Shown: positions 1 through 10,846 of the stretch, piece after piece
How positions within the stretch are numbered: position 1 is the stretch's first letter
How the letters are laid out: each line of letters starts with the position of its first letter
Source: Ixodes scapularis
Lineage: Eukaryota > Arthropoda > Arachnida > Ixodida > Ixodidae
Direction: 5' to 3'
Assembly: GCF_016920785.2 (NCBI RefSeq)
Contig: NW_024609943.1
Coordinates: forward strand, 61,000 to 124,999
Length of the DNA: 64,000 nt
Program-made: the position numbers and the translations under genes
The notes under the pieces: generated by a model
Databases searched by the model: none
What the model was told of the DNA's origin: nothing
Seen by the model: the letters and a program-made list of their open reading frames with translations, nothing else

Positions 1-196
1 GAGTCAGGCTGAAGACTGGCGTCTCGTTTATTACATATAAAACGAAATAAAAGAAAGGCTCCTCTGGTACGGGGCTCTCAGGTTACGCGCGAAGCGGACG
101 AACGGATGTTTAGATCTCGGGCTCCGCGCGAACGCTTGTTCTCGGTCGCTTTGGACTTTGCACCTCGCTAGCGTCGCCGACTCCATAACAGGTAAA
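1..196. other. Left edge, no assigned gene
   Basis: GC-mixed sequence that has no counterpart in the second copy of the duplicated block; similarity to 9.88 kb begins only near position 197. Minus and plus reading frames are open here but neither resembles a protein I recognise. An acceptor-like TAACAG/G sits at about 185-191, so a small exon-like module (about 191-273, ending AAAG/GTGAG) overlaps the block boundary. Confidence 0.3.
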
Positions 197-1082
197 ACTT
201 GGAAATGCTCATCCTCATCACATTGGAAGCACATTTTTTTATTACTTTTGTGTCGAGTTGTCAGCATTCTAAAGGTGAGAAGGCAAGCAGCAGCGACAGC
301 AAGAAAAGAAAAATTTAAGACCGCTTTCACCAAGAATCAATTACGAGCACTAGAAAGGCACGGAGTGTAATTAAAACGCTTCTAAAGGTGAATTAGCGTA
401 TAAATTAAGTACTTGTGCCTAAAAATACAAAAAGAAAAACAATGTAAGTATTATTATAAGGATAAAAATCTACACCAGGAAGACTTAAACCAAAACTACA
501 GTCTGTAAGTTTGAAATTTGACACCTGAAACCACTTGGTCACCACCCAATTTTATTTCCAGGTCGTTCATCGAGGTATATGAATTTTGTTTGCAGCTATC
601 GGCTGCAAGAGAGATTGCCTTATTTTCATTTACTTTACTATTCCCACCAAATATGACAAGTGATAAAGAATAGAAGCTCATTTGTTGGCCGAGGCACTGT
701 GCTTGCATCAAGGCAAACTAGCCTGTCTTGCTGGGCTCATATTTCGTTTCATCACCTGTTTAGGATTCTGTTGTCGCTCATCAAAAGAAGAAAAAAAAAC
801 TGACTGATTCTGACTTATTCTGGTGTACAGGTACCCTTGGCCGTAAACTCTGCTAAATGGGGCAAAAATATATATACTTTTTTTAGCAAATATGCATCGT
901 TTTAGCAAAATGAGCTACACTATTTGACTAACGTGAAACAGAACGAGCCTCTCCACTTGGGTCTTTTTTCATCTCTCGAAGACAATATTTCCTGCTTTTT
1001 GAGGTTTGTATCTGACTTTTGTATTCTGTCCGGCCAGAGCATCTGTGTTACACTAGGACTGGGTTCTTTAGGATATCTACAG

Positions 1083-1379
1083 GTATCCTTCGCAGCAAAT
1101 GGTTTCCAATCAGGAACACGAGTTTGTTCTCGGCCACCGAGAGCAAGTATTTTCAAGGTGAGCTATTGCCCGCCTATATGAGTTTGTGTTTCATTCCTCT
1201 TGAATGCCATAACCTACGTGTAGTGGTCTTGCACTGGTATTTTGTTGTCTCTCTTCTGCAAAAACACCCAAGTTCGACTAAGACCGGGTTCTTTCTTATG
1301 CATGCAGGTCTTGGTGGCGAGAACCAGCCAATCAAGGCCAGAAGTTCGCTCTTTGCCGCACATGGCAAGTGTTTTCAAG
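1083..1379 (+). other. Exon-like modules (75 nt and 72 nt) with splice-site borders
   Basis: 1083-1157 (75 nt) and 1308-1379 (72 nt) are each preceded by a CAG acceptor and followed by AAG/GTGAG. Diverged copies recur near 1530-1602, 1750-1826, 1978-2055, 10755-10826, 12760-12831 and 12985-13060, some with decayed splice sites. In one frame the two module types share a pattern P-I-(K/R)-x-x-S-L-F-x-A-x-x-x-K-x-F-Q-G. Another frame also stays open, so the coding phase is unresolved. They look like tandemly duplicated exons of an unrecognised gene, or repeats that carry splice-site-like borders. No product can be named. Confidence 0.35.
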
Positions 1380-2082
1380 GTGAGTTATTGATGCCTATCT
1401 GGGTTGTGTGTTTCATTCCTCACACACTCTATTTCCTGTCTTTATAGTGGTGTGTCAGGCTTTTGTGTCTCTGTCCGGCCAAAGCATCTGTGTTAGACTA
1501 AGACTCGGTTCTTTAGGATATGTGCACGTATTTTTCGCAGCAAATGGCTGCCAATCAGGAACTCGTGTTTGTTCTCAGCCACCAAGAGCAAGTATTTTAT
1601 AGGTGAGCTATTGCCCGCCTATATCAGTTTTGTGTTTCATTCCTTTTGGATGCCATTTCCTATGTGTAGTGGTCTTGCACTAGTATTTTGTTGTCTCTCA
1701 TCTGCAAAAGCACCCAAGTTTAATTAAGACCGGGTTCTTTCTTATACATGCGGGTCTTGGTGGCAAAAACCAGCCAATCAAGGCCAGAAGTTTGCTTTTT
1801 GCCGCGCATGGCAAGTGTTTTCAAGGTGAGTGACTGATGCTTATCTTAGTTGTTTGTTTCATTCCTCACAGACACTCTATTTCCTGTCTGTATAGTGATC
1901 TTGTGTCAGGCTTTTGTGTCCCTGTCCGGCCAAAGCATCTGTGTTAGACTAAGACTCAGTTCTTTAGGATATGTGCAGAAATTCTAGGCAGCAATTGGCT
2001 GCCAAACAGGAACACGAGTTTGTTCTCGGCCACCAAAAGCAAGTATTTTCAAGGCGAGCATTGCCCGCCTATATGAGTTTCA
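1186..2082 (+). repeat. Two tandem 445-bp units
   Basis: 1186-1632 and 1633-2082 are diverged direct repeats. Each starts with a GTGTTTCATTCC-type segment, passes through the 72-nt exon-like module, then the TCTGTCCGGCCAAAGCATCTG segment, and ends with the 75-nt module. The second copy of the large block has only one such unit (12640-13081). Unit number therefore changed after the block duplication, probably by unequal crossing-over. Confidence 0.75.
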
Positions 2083-2666
2083 GCATTCATCAAGGAGCGC
2101 AAAATCAAAGCCCAGGAGTTTGCCTATGCAAAAATGTTGACTCGGAAGCGCATAGGGAGGCAGCTTTATAAAAGTATCCACCTGCTTCTACAAGTCAAAC
2201 CAAAACTAAAAATGTGGGTTCCATTTGAAAAAAAAAACAAACATTGTCAGCCCGGATTAACTCGGGGGCGGCACGGAGCAAACAAGCCACGGTACGAGTA
2301 TGCTTGGTTCAGGCTTTTGTAGGGGTGGTAAATGACTCGGTGTTTTCTAAAAAAATGTTTTTTTTTCTAAAAGTGTGGTGGTCGAATATTCGGGGATGGG
2401 CATTGAGTCGGGATGTTACCGTAAAAATTTCATCCACATGCCGGGACTCACTTGCCTTGTTGTCCCCCTAGCGAGGAGGACAAGGCCTTCAAAATTTTGG
2501 GTTCGGAAAAGGGGTGCGTCAGTATTGACGTCTCATTTTACATCATGCGTCTCAATTTAAAACGCACTATAAATGACATGCCTGAGATTCGTTTGGGTGT
2601 ACTTCCTCTCAGCAAGTATATGGTTCTGTCTCAAAAAGGTCTAATCTGATGTTGACCGCTCCTCAG

Positions 2667-2786
2667 GTCTCCACCGACGATTCATCAGGACGAGACCCAA
2701 CCGGGACACTAGGGAGGAACGGCTTAAGCAACGGAGGCTACATATACGACAGCTTCTTGCGGACAAGAAACGAAAATTCATAGATG
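2667..2786 (+). other. Basic-protein exon-like segment, copy 1
   Basis: Bounded by CCTCAG/ and ATG/GTGGGT, 120 nt. One frame is fully open and encodes a strongly basic, probably helical peptide with the core RRFIRTRPNRDTREERLKQ and LLADKKRKF. The counterpart in copy 2 (15222-15341) keeps most residues but has a TAG after the LLADKNRK segment. Arg/Lys-rich helices of this sort occur in nuclear or transposase proteins; the family is unknown. Confidence 0.35.
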
Positions 2787-2981
2787 GTGGGTGTTTCACT
2801 TGCTATGCCTTTTGGCGTGCACATTATGTTTGTTATGTTTAAAGATTCCTGCAGAGTTTGGTTTCAACTATTGTAAAATACCGAGCATGCGCCCAGGTCG
2901 CAGAAGCGCCTACCCTCTGATTCGGAACGATCCGCAAATAAGCAAAGGACATACCAGACACCCATCCACCTGTTTTGAGCC

Positions 2982-3170
2982 ATGCTCAAAAAATGAAAAG
3001 AACACATCGAGCGCCAGGTGCTGTGGCGCCTTTGCCACAATAGCGCCAGTCGCAGAGCTGACAGGTCCGTGACTGGCGCAAGCCATGGCATTGCCTTTGG
3101 GAACCAGGGAGTCGAGATTAAAGAAGTAGCGCAGAAATTGGAGGCGAGTGGTGAAGGTGAGCAGAGTTAA
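2982..3170 (+). pseudogene. Conserved 63-codon frame, copy 1 (nonsense at codon 5)
   Basis: This frame matches the open 15538-15726 frame in copy 2 codon for codon in length. Here the fifth codon is TGA where copy 2 has TTA-containing sequence. The shared C-terminal part contains VTG(A/T)SHG(I/L)AFGNQG followed by IKEVAQK and ends EGEQS-stop. Alternatively the part from the ACAG/GTCCGTG acceptor-like site at about 3066 is an exon ending GAAG/GTGAGC. Function is unrecognised. Confidence 0.4.
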
Positions 3171-3303
3171 CAGAAAACAAGGACGAAGGGAGTTCCGTCG
3201 CATGACGCATCTGTGTCCCGTGCATGTAATTTTGAGTGTGCTGTAGTTGGCTACCCCAAAAAATTGTTACTTAGACGTAACTAATCGCAAATCTCTCTTG
3301 CAG

Positions 3304-4102
3304 TTTCCACGGCCCACAAGCCAGCCGGCGCCAGTTCGTTCTCGTTCAAAGGTGAGGATTCTAGATTTTCTAGATTGCTCTGAAGCAGCAATACTGAAGC
3401 CAGACAAGCGGCATGGCATATTTATTGACAGAACGACTGGGGACGCTTTCATTGAAGCTTGTTTTGCTGCAATACACGTGTGTATTGCAGCAAAACAAGC
3501 TTCAATGAAAGCGTCCCTACTCGTTCTGAGCTCCGTCAATTAAATGTGCCGTACCGCTTGTCTGTCTGGCTTCAGTGTTACTGTAGGCGACAAAACGTGT
3601 GCCCAGTTTTGTCACAAAAGGCATATTATGTCACGCACATGTAATTTTGAATTTATCCGGCTTAGTGTGCTGTAGGTGGCTGGTCAAAGAAATTGATACT
3701 TGGACGCAGCTAATCGCAAATCTTTCTGGCAGTTTCCGCGGCCTAAGAGCCAGCAGGTCCCAGTTTGCTTTTCTTCAAAGGTGAGAATTCCAGATCCCCG
3801 AAGCAGGAATACTGAAGCCATACGACCAGTACAGCATTTTTATTTGACGGAGCTCAGAACGACTGGGAGCTCCTGCATTGAAGCTTATTTTTCTGTAATA
3901 CAAGCGGGCGACATTTACACCTGCCCAGTTACGTCGCAAGAGGTTATCTATGTCCCGCGCATGTAATTTTGAATCTTTCAGACTTAGTGTACTTTACGTG
4001 GCTACTCAAAGTAACTGCTACTTGGACGCAACTAACCGCAAATCTCTCTTCCAGTTTCCACGGCCTACAAGCAAGCAAGCACCAGTTCGTTTTTCCTCAA
4101 AT
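3304..4102 (+). repeat. Tandem 300-400-bp units each carrying a 48-nt exon-like module
   Basis: Modules lie at 3304-3351, 3733-3780 and 4055-4102. Each is preceded by a pyrimidine-rich CAG and followed by GTGAG. All are exactly 48 nt. In the phase-0 reading they encode FPRPxSxQxPVxFSSK-like 16-residue peptides. The phase-1 frame is also open, and the third is stopped in the 3733 module. The surrounding units share CATGTAATTTTGAAT, a CTTGGACG..CTAAYCGCAAATCT acceptor region and a downstream GAGCTCAGAACGACTGG segment. Copy 2 has equivalents at 15857-15904, 16294-16341 and 18986-19033. This looks like exon duplication in an unknown gene; expression evidence is lacking. Confidence 0.5.
3425..3541. 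repeat. Long near-perfect hairpin, copy 1
   Basis: An inverted repeat with arms of more than 50 nt and almost no loop, centred on ACACGTGTGT. The left arm includes GGGACGCTTTCATTGAAGC and the right arm its complement. It appears to be an inverted duplication of the half-unit seen singly near 3846-3900 and 4178-4220. Copy 2 has the same structure at 15979-16102. Confidence 0.85.
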
Positions 4103-4599
4103 GTGAGCATTCCAGATACTCTAGTTAGTTGCAAAGCAGGAATAGTGAAGCCAGACGAGAGGATACGTATATTTAATTGACCGAGCTCAGAATGACCTGT
4201 GGCAGTGGCATTGAAGCTTATTTTTTCACAATCAAATGCAGTCATAATTTTGAATCTATCCGGCTTGGTAAGGATAGCTACTTGTTGCAAACTAATCACA
4301 AATTTTTATTTTGCAGTTTCAATATGGGTACAGCTAGCAGGGGCTGTTTTCATTAAGGTGAGGATTTCACATTCTGTTTTCAAGCATCAAGTTTTTGAAT
4401 GAGAGTCCTAAACAATTAACTTTCTTTTGCAGTAAATGCCAGATCCTTCAGTTCAGGAATATGTTAAATATATTTGGTATGGATGAGACCAGTGTTTTGC
4501 TTCTTTATTCACAATTTGACAACAGCAACATTTTTTAATTTATCACTCAGAAATACACACAAGAAGAGACTGCGTTGCAGAGAAATGTTGCGCTGAACG

Positions 4600-4925
4600 T
4601 GATACTCCAACTCTTATATAGTTTTATTAATAGCCGATATAATATATTGGATTCCAATATCCATAATACACTGAGTATACTTGAATCGTAAACCCTTATT
4701 GGATCCCCATACGATATATGGCGATCTAATAAGGGTTTATACGCTATTGGATTCCAATATTTTCAGCGTATTATGGATATTGGAATCCCATAACAAACCC
4801 TTATTGTAATACAATACAATAAATGTGATGTATTCCAATACACTGTTCATATTGTATTGTAATACAATAAAAAGATATTGTTTACCAATATCCATAATAC
4901 GCTGTTCATATTGGGGTTTTCCAAT
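4600..4925. repeat. AT-rich palindromic repeat cluster
   Basis: Multiple direct and inverted copies of TTGGATTCCAATATCCATAATA-like motifs and AAACCCTTATTGGATCCCCAT with its inverted form. It recurs at about 19975-20292 as the tail of copy 2, and the similarity between the two blocks stops here. No coding potential. Probably a cruciform-forming satellite fragment or the end of an unclassified transposable element. Confidence 0.7.
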
Positions 4926-5626
4926 AGGGACCAAAGGAGAATACAATATGATATCGCGTGCATATATCTCAAAACGCGGGTACCAAGTTACCAACATGAA
5001 TTACGTTGGCATATCCACACGGCAATATGCGAGAAATATATTGGTTGTGGATACACACATAACATAAACGTTCTGCGTCGCGAACACATTAACATTGATC
5101 GACAGTGCAAGTATGTACAGCTGTTAGTATGGCATACAGTACACACAGCCTCGCGCGCTTGAAACTAGCTAGACAACCACTAAACCATTCAGAATAACTA
5201 GCCGGAACACCCACCGCGACCTACCTTTTAATGAGAAAGCCCAACAATGACGTGCTCATTGGAGTGGTCGTTTTCCAGCAAATGTTTATTGCAGTTGTAA
5301 TCCAACAAAAGTTGATCACCAAACGATAAACCCAACGTACCGGGATACAATTAGATGTTGCAACACAACATCGCAATACAACAAGAAACTATCGGTGTTG
5401 GGACACAACCACCACATCGAATACGATATCAATACGAACTTACCCACAGTGAGAAATACAACATCATGACAGGATATACTATTCGAAGTTACCGGTGTTG
5501 GGACCGAAATCGAACGCGATACGTGACAATGTCGGTTCGCACGATAAAATAATGAGGGTGAATAGGTTTGACAGGTCACGTGCATGTAGTAGCTTCTTAC
5601 GCGCACATGTATCGATATTGACTCAC
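4926..5626. other. No gene seen
   Basis: Moderately AT-rich unique sequence with short open frames only. The stretch near 5336-5540 has several short internal repeats (GGTGTTGGGAC, CAATACAA). I see no homology to a known protein. Confidence 0.4.
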
Positions 5627-6114
5627 CTTTCTGGGTAATCCTACGTGGTACACAAAATCCACGACGACAAACGAGCACTTTTCACCCACCACTTTTCGTC
5701 GCCTGTTTCGCGAGATTCACACACTGTTTAAAAAACGACGTGAAAAATGCGTGCATTTGCGCCATCAAACGATACGTTACAGCCTCGTTTTTCGAGAAGA
5801 TAGTTTCCATCGCCAACCCGCGCGCGCGCGCGCAAGCTCGTGCTTCGGAAGCAGTTTGGACCAGTTTGGACTTCGAACTGTTCGAACTTCGAAGGGAGCG
5901 AGCCCGGCTGGCCCGGCGCGACGCCGGCGTGCCGGCGTGCTGCCGAGCTGCCAAGCCGAGCATGCGCAGTGCGCAGCGGGCGGGCGTCGGTTGCGCGACC
6001 CGGCTGACCCGGCCAGCCTGGCCGCCTGGCCGCCAGCTGGCGTGATTGGCGTTCATCGCACTCTGTGCTCGTGGGCATCCAGCGAAACCTACACACTCTC
6101 AATTGCTTCGAAAG
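5627..6114. promoter_or_regulatory. CpG-rich island, possible bidirectional promoter
   Basis: From about 5800 to 6060 the sequence is markedly GC- and CpG-rich, unlike its AT-rich surroundings, with a (CG)n run near 5818-5834 and a GCATGCGCAGTGCGCA stretch resembling the NRF1 palindrome. A plus-strand donor-like AAAG/GTACGTA ends at 6114. A minus-strand donor-like AAAG/GTGAGT ends at 5627. This arrangement would suit divergent non-coding first exons, but the downstream exons are not identified and the idea is inference. Confidence 0.35.
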
Positions 6115-7289
6115 GTACGTATACACAACTCTATTACTTGCAGCATTGAGTGCTTTGGTGTACGCGGATCAAAGTAAACACCGAAGGACAGAAAGGAGAC
6201 GTGAAGTTTTTAAATCGCGGCCTTTTTGAACGCCTGTGTCCCCTGTTGAAAGCCTCTAGCTGTGCTCTGTTGCAGGCGTCATTTCGACTGCGTGTGCTAC
6301 AATGTAACGTCAGTCACGGTTCACACTCGGCTAGCTTTGCCAGTTTGTTATCTCATGTGAGAAATAGACGTAGAAACCAGCGGCGCGTCTCTTTCGGATA
6401 CTCAGCCTCCAGCCCCCTACCTTCCGGCGTGCTTTCTGCCGCGCCCGTTCGGCGCATTGGATTCGCGGGCGCGTCAGGCTCGTTCGAAGAGGCGTTGTTT
6501 AAAGCTGGCGAGTCGCCGAAGTGTTACAGAAGTGTTACAGTCGCCGAAGTGTTACAGGAGCTTCTCTTTAGGAAAGTCGCAATCGACGCTCGGCGGCTCA
6601 GCTCTGAGCTCGTACTTTTCTCCTCCCGGGTAGACCATGAGTGCCGATGAACGAATTTGAAAAAGCGCTAGCGAGTGACTTTGTGACGCCGCCCAACTGT
6701 CCTTCTATCAACGGCGCAGAGCAAATGATGCATAGAAAAAAAAAGAAACGCGTTTTTTATTTTTCGTTGGCATGCATGTTTCACCTCAACGCAAAGTGAA
6801 TCGCGGCTGTACGTCGGTTGACTCATTACTGTGCCTAGATTGTAACGGAACCTTTTTGGTGTGATCTTATTCTGATATCGTTATATCTCGCCTTTTCATC
6901 TCGGCTGCACACCTCTAGACGACATTCTACGCATTGCACTCCTTGTCGACATGTCGCTGGTGCTTGAGACTAATTGGAAGTCACTGTTTGCTCACTCCTT
7001 GGTGCACATATTTTATATTCAACATCTGTTATCTGAAGGAGGCTCCATGAAACCCTGGAATTTGTTTAGAGGTACCTCTACGTACTGTATTAGAGTGCTA
7101 CTTTGTGTGTTGTAGGTTTGTACAAAACCAAATTGGGCACTTTGTAATATACCCTGTGATTGTTTACTACGTACAGTTAAAGTTGCAATGCAACATTGGC
7201 CACGAGAGGTGACTCGGCCAACGTGGCCGACAAATTCCTCGCATAATTTTCTCTATGGTCATTTTGGATGTTGACAAATTTCCTTGTGA
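6115..7289. other. No gene assigned
   Basis: A 166-codon open frame spans 6150-6650 on the plus strand, but its composition is compositional (Ser/Arg/Leu rich) and it resembles nothing I know. Around 6510-6560 GTCGCCGAAGTGTTACAG is repeated. The rest to 7289 has no feature I can support. Confidence 0.3.
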
Positions 7290-8193
7290 ATAATGAGTGT
7301 TATGCACGTAAGTTTCTTCTACTTTTCAGACAGGTACTTGTTAGATAAACCCCAGCAAAGGCAGCAAGAGAGTCTCGTAGGGTCACACCAAGGATAACGG
7401 CATTTATGCTCGAGTCCCGAGTCTTCTCGCCGAACTTCACTGAACATAATGGTACATTCCCTTTCCTTAACTTTGCGGGAGCCAGGGGTGAAAGACGACG
7501 CAGAGGGCACGGGACAGGCGGTCGGCGGAGAAAGAGGTCACGATCTGGCGCGAGACAGTGCGTGCTGAGCGAGGCTGGAGCTGGGCAGAAACATGGGAGC
7601 CGGGCTGCCTGGCCTGGCCCATGCCGTACCCCGGAGCGGTCCACCAGCGAGGTTCGAAGTCCAAACCGCTAGAAACGGCGACTCCTGGCCATCTAGCCTA
7701 GGCCACGACGATCCCGGGGTGGTTCCGCAGCGAGACTCGGGCAATGATAGCCCGGGACAGCCAGCCTACGCAGCGCTGGCATGGGAAGGACGATCCGCAG
7801 GCCTGGACACTGACTCCGACTTTGAGCTCTGATCGACGGGCGACAACGAGGGTCGGCGTGCCTGGACTGCCGGTTCTGAACGACGGGCAACCGTGAGGTA
7901 GTCAACTTATTTGCTGTCTACTCGTTGCTGTATGTCACTCCCTGGGTGACGGGCGGAGCGCATACCGATTGAGCGGCGATTATTAGTAGCTAAACGAACT
8001 CCATAAAGAAACCAACATTAAAATGGCACATCCAACGTGGGGCTTGTTCGGTATGCCTCTGCTTCTAGTCGTCCCCAGGGAGTCTCACGGATTCGTTGAG
8101 CGGGTTGTTCACTAACACTAACGATGCCCGTTGAGACAAATATGTTGGAATTTTGGCGACTTGTCTCACGGCAGAGCTCAGCAGGTGTCTCCT
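7290..8193 (+). mobile_element. Gypsy-type remnant: LTR/terminal-gene region with primer-site-like motif
   Basis: A GC-rich coding-like stretch (7406-7832, ending in a stop after LDTDSDFEL) is followed by untranslated sequence. A TGGCACATCCAACGTGGGGC motif at about 8024 resembles the tRNA-primer binding site that follows a 5' LTR in Gypsy elements. The RNase H tail at 8194 lies only about 150 bp beyond. The inside of the element is therefore deleted or rearranged. I could not find a second LTR copy in the window, so the exact edges are uncertain. Confidence 0.4.
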
Positions 8194-8298
8194 GGAATCA
8201 AGTACCTAAAGGGCTCGAAGAACGAGGTTGCAGACACGCTTTCTCGGGTACCCCAGAGTAGTGGTTGGCAGAAGACGGGGAGCGCGGTTAAGATGTAA
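8194..8298 (+). pseudogene. Gypsy polyprotein fragment, end of RNase H domain
   Basis: The plus-strand frame reads GIKYLKGSKNEVADTLSRVP and then runs to a stop at 8296-8298. The I-K-Y-x-K-G-x-x-N-x-V-A-D-x-L-S-R pattern is the characteristic C-terminal end of Ty3/Gypsy RNase H, where the Asp belongs to the active-site set. Only about 34 codons remain, with no reverse transcriptase upstream and no integrase downstream, so this is a relic. Confidence 0.8.
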
Positions 8299-8922
8299 GA
8301 AAGTCGTCTTCAGAGGCAGAGGAGAGTCACGGCATGTTCGCTGGAAGGCAGGATAACAAGTGGCAGGAGGGGAAACAGCCAGGACTCATTGCAAATTTAG
8401 GATTTAGGCTTGGGGTGATGCGGTAGGCTACTAAGCGCTTGTCGAGGCCTGGAGTGCAGATAGGTTTTTGACAGTGGGTGTTCGAAAGATTGCGGAAATG
8501 GCAGTTGACACCGGGAACACTGGCAGACGAGATTGTCAGCGGGTGTCGGGTAAACTGGCGGAAATTGCGGTTGGCACCGGGATTGCTGGCAGGCGAGTTA
8601 ATGAGCACTATGATTTGTAACTGCTGGGCCAAGATGGCTGGTTGCTTCGCATCAGTCCAACAATCGACGAAGGGCGGAGGGACGACTCTCCCTTGAGGGG
8701 GGTCGTTTCAAGAAAGCTACGAATTGATTTATATGATTCTTTCTCGACTTCACTCTGGCCGGTCGTGGCAGTGACAGCAAGACGTTTAATAAGTTATGTC
8801 GCGTCACGACCTCGCCGGGGATGAGGCGGTAGACATCTAGGTGGCTTGTAGCTGTCCAACTTGCCTTGAGGTGTGAACGGTTGAAGCGGGCTTGCTCGCC
8901 GAGCGTGAACGGTGGAAGCAAG
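8299..8922. other. Gypsy-flank sequence with a short tandem repeat
   Basis: No gene. About 8487-8535 and 8553-8600 are imperfect direct repeats of a GCGGAAAT(G/T)GC.GTTG(A/G)CACCGGGA segment, the sort of repeat found in retrotransposon untranslated regions. It may be part of the same Gypsy remnant. Confidence 0.45.
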
Positions 8923-9410
8923 CCTAAGGCCCACTTCAGACGGGGCAATTTCCCCCAGCAACTTAACGTCGCAACACCAGCAACACGGGCCGCCTGCGTT
9001 CAGACGCTGCAACCGAATTGCTACGACTTTCCATCATCATAATGAAATTTGATTTTTCTTGCACTATATAGACGCACAACAGTGTGCTAAAAACGTGTTT
9101 TATATCTTTGAGTGGCGTTTAGAATACTCACTCATGTTTCTGAAAAAGTTTATTTCCAAAAACGATCCATTTCAAACCAGGACCAAGTCTTCAGCTGTCA
9201 TCCTCACCGCCACAGGGGTGTCACGTGAAAATATTGCGTCCCTGATTGGCTGCTGCCGCTTCAAACTTCTCCAGTTTGTTCGAGTTGCTTGGCTGTTTTA
9301 AGCCGAACCTGATCTCAGAAATTCGTGCTGATCTGGGAAAACCTAGGGAACTACCCGCCAGCAACCTCAAAATAGCTAGAAAAGTTGCCCCATCCGAAGC
9401 GGGCCTTAGG
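8923..9410. mobile_element. MITE with 25-bp terminal inverted repeats
   Basis: Left end CCTAAGGCCCACTTCAGACG followed by GGGCAA is matched in inverted orientation by the right end (TTGCCCCATCCGAAGCGGGCC then TTAGG). The roughly 490-bp interior has no transposase frame. The ends resemble Harbinger/PIF-like MITEs. A clean target-site duplication could not be settled because the sequence next to both ends is itself palindromic. Confidence 0.75.
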
Positions 9411-9876
9411 GAACTGAAATCAAGGGCAGTGGAGCTCTGGGTTCAAACCCACGTGGAGACGTTTCTTTTCTTTTTGCCTTTTTTTTAGTATACAGTATAT
9501 ATATATATGTGTATATATTTTTATTTATAAATAATACTTTTTTGTAAGCTTTAACGTATAGACGCATAATTTACACACTAATTCACATTCAGAAGTGCTT
9601 TTATTCACACAGTGTGGCTCCTTAGTGCTTGAAATAGCTTTTTGCTAAGCTATTGCAAGCTCTGCAATGCCCACCCTTTGTAGGCTGTAAAGCAGTGGCT
9701 TGCACAGCTCTAGCAGGTCGCACCTCGCACACTGGCTCCATCATCAAGCATAGGGGATGTATGAGTCGCGCCACACCGTAAGGCTATATACGGTCGGGTC
9801 ACAGCACCTGGGACCATTCGTCGCTGCACTCAGCTATGGTATGATGGCATGGTCAGGGCATGAAGCAGGGATACAA
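9411..9876. other. No gene; AT-rich tract and tRNA-like box B remnant
   Basis: GGGTTCAAACCCA at about 9439 looks like an isolated Pol III box B, but no A box or cloverleaf can be built around it. A TATATATA/T-rich tract follows (9480-9540). 9640-9850 is unique sequence without recognisable features. Confidence 0.35.
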
Positions 9877-10846
9877 TTTGGAAATGCTCATCTTCATCAC
9901 ATTTGAAGCACATTTTTTTATTCCTCTTGTGTCGAGTTGTCAGCATTTTAAGGGTGAGGAAGCAAGCAGCAGCGAGAGCAAGAAAAAAAAAATTAAAGCC
10001 GCCCTTATTGAGAATTTATTACGAGCACTAGGAAGCCGTGGAGTAATCTTAAAACGGTTCCAAAGGTGAATTAGCGTATAAATTATGTGCTAGTGCCTCA
10101 AAAAAAAATTACGTATAATTAATAAGGATAAAAATATACATTAGGAGGGCTTCCACCAGAACTACACAGTTTGTAAATTTGAAATTTGACACCATAAGCC
10201 GCTTGGCCACCAACCAATATTATTTTTAGGTCGTTTAATGAGGTATATGAAGTTCGTTTGCAGCTGTCCGCTGCAAGAGAGATAGCCTTATTTTCATTTA
10301 CTTTACTATTCCCACCAAATATGGCAAGCGGCCAAGAATAGAACCTCATTTGTCGGCCGGGGCACTGTGCTTGCATCAAGGGAAACTAGCCTGGCTTGGT
10401 AGGCTTATATTTTGTTTCATCACCCGTTTAGGATTCTGTTGTCGCTCATCAAAAGAAAAAAAAACTGACTAAGTCTGACTTATTCTGGTGTGCAGGTACC
10501 CTCGGCAGTAAACTCTGCTAAATGGGGCAAAATATATATTATACATTTTTTTAGCAAATATGCAATGTTTTAGCAAAATGATCTACACTATTTAACTAAG
10601 GTGAAACAGAACGAGCCTCTCCACCTGGGTCTGTTTTCATCTCTCGCAGACACTATTTCCTGCTTTTTGCGGTTTGTATCAGACTTTTGTGTCTCTGTCC
10701 GGCCAAAGCATCTCTGTTAGACTGAGACTGGGCTCTTTAGGATATGTGCAGGTATTCTTCGCAGCAAATGGCTGCCAATCAGGAACATGAGTTTGTTCTC
10801 GGCCACCAAGAGCAAGTATTTTCAAGGTGAGCTATTGCCTGCCTAT

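Larger units (their letters stand above)
197..4925 (+). repeat. Duplicated block, copy 1 (shorter copy)
   Basis: The sequence from about 197 to 4925 is colinear, same orientation, with about 9877-20292. Matching segments are 197-1177 with 9877-10846, one 445-bp unit of 1186-2082 with 12640-13081, 2073-3995 with 14627-16557, and about 3985-4925 with 18901-20292. Copy 1 lacks the LINE, hAT-like, Penelope-like and 420-bp MITE insertions of copy 2 and so shows the uninterrupted target sites. It contains exon-like modules, a 63-codon conserved frame with a stop, long hairpins and an AT-rich palindromic tail. The many small differences suggest an old duplication. I cannot tell whether it was a functional gene. 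Confidence 0.85.

Noticed and set aside
31..333. 100-codon minus-strand frame with Cys residues (CFQCDEDEH)
   Set aside because: Overlaps the exon-like plus-strand module that is repeated in copy 2; the copy 2 counterpart does not preserve the minus frame.
6150..6650. 166-codon open frame
   Set aside because: Composition-driven frame next to a CpG island, no homology recognised and no supporting context.
9435..9455. GGGTTCAAACCCA box B-like sequence
   Set aside because: Isolated at the end of a MITE flank with no A box at the proper distance.
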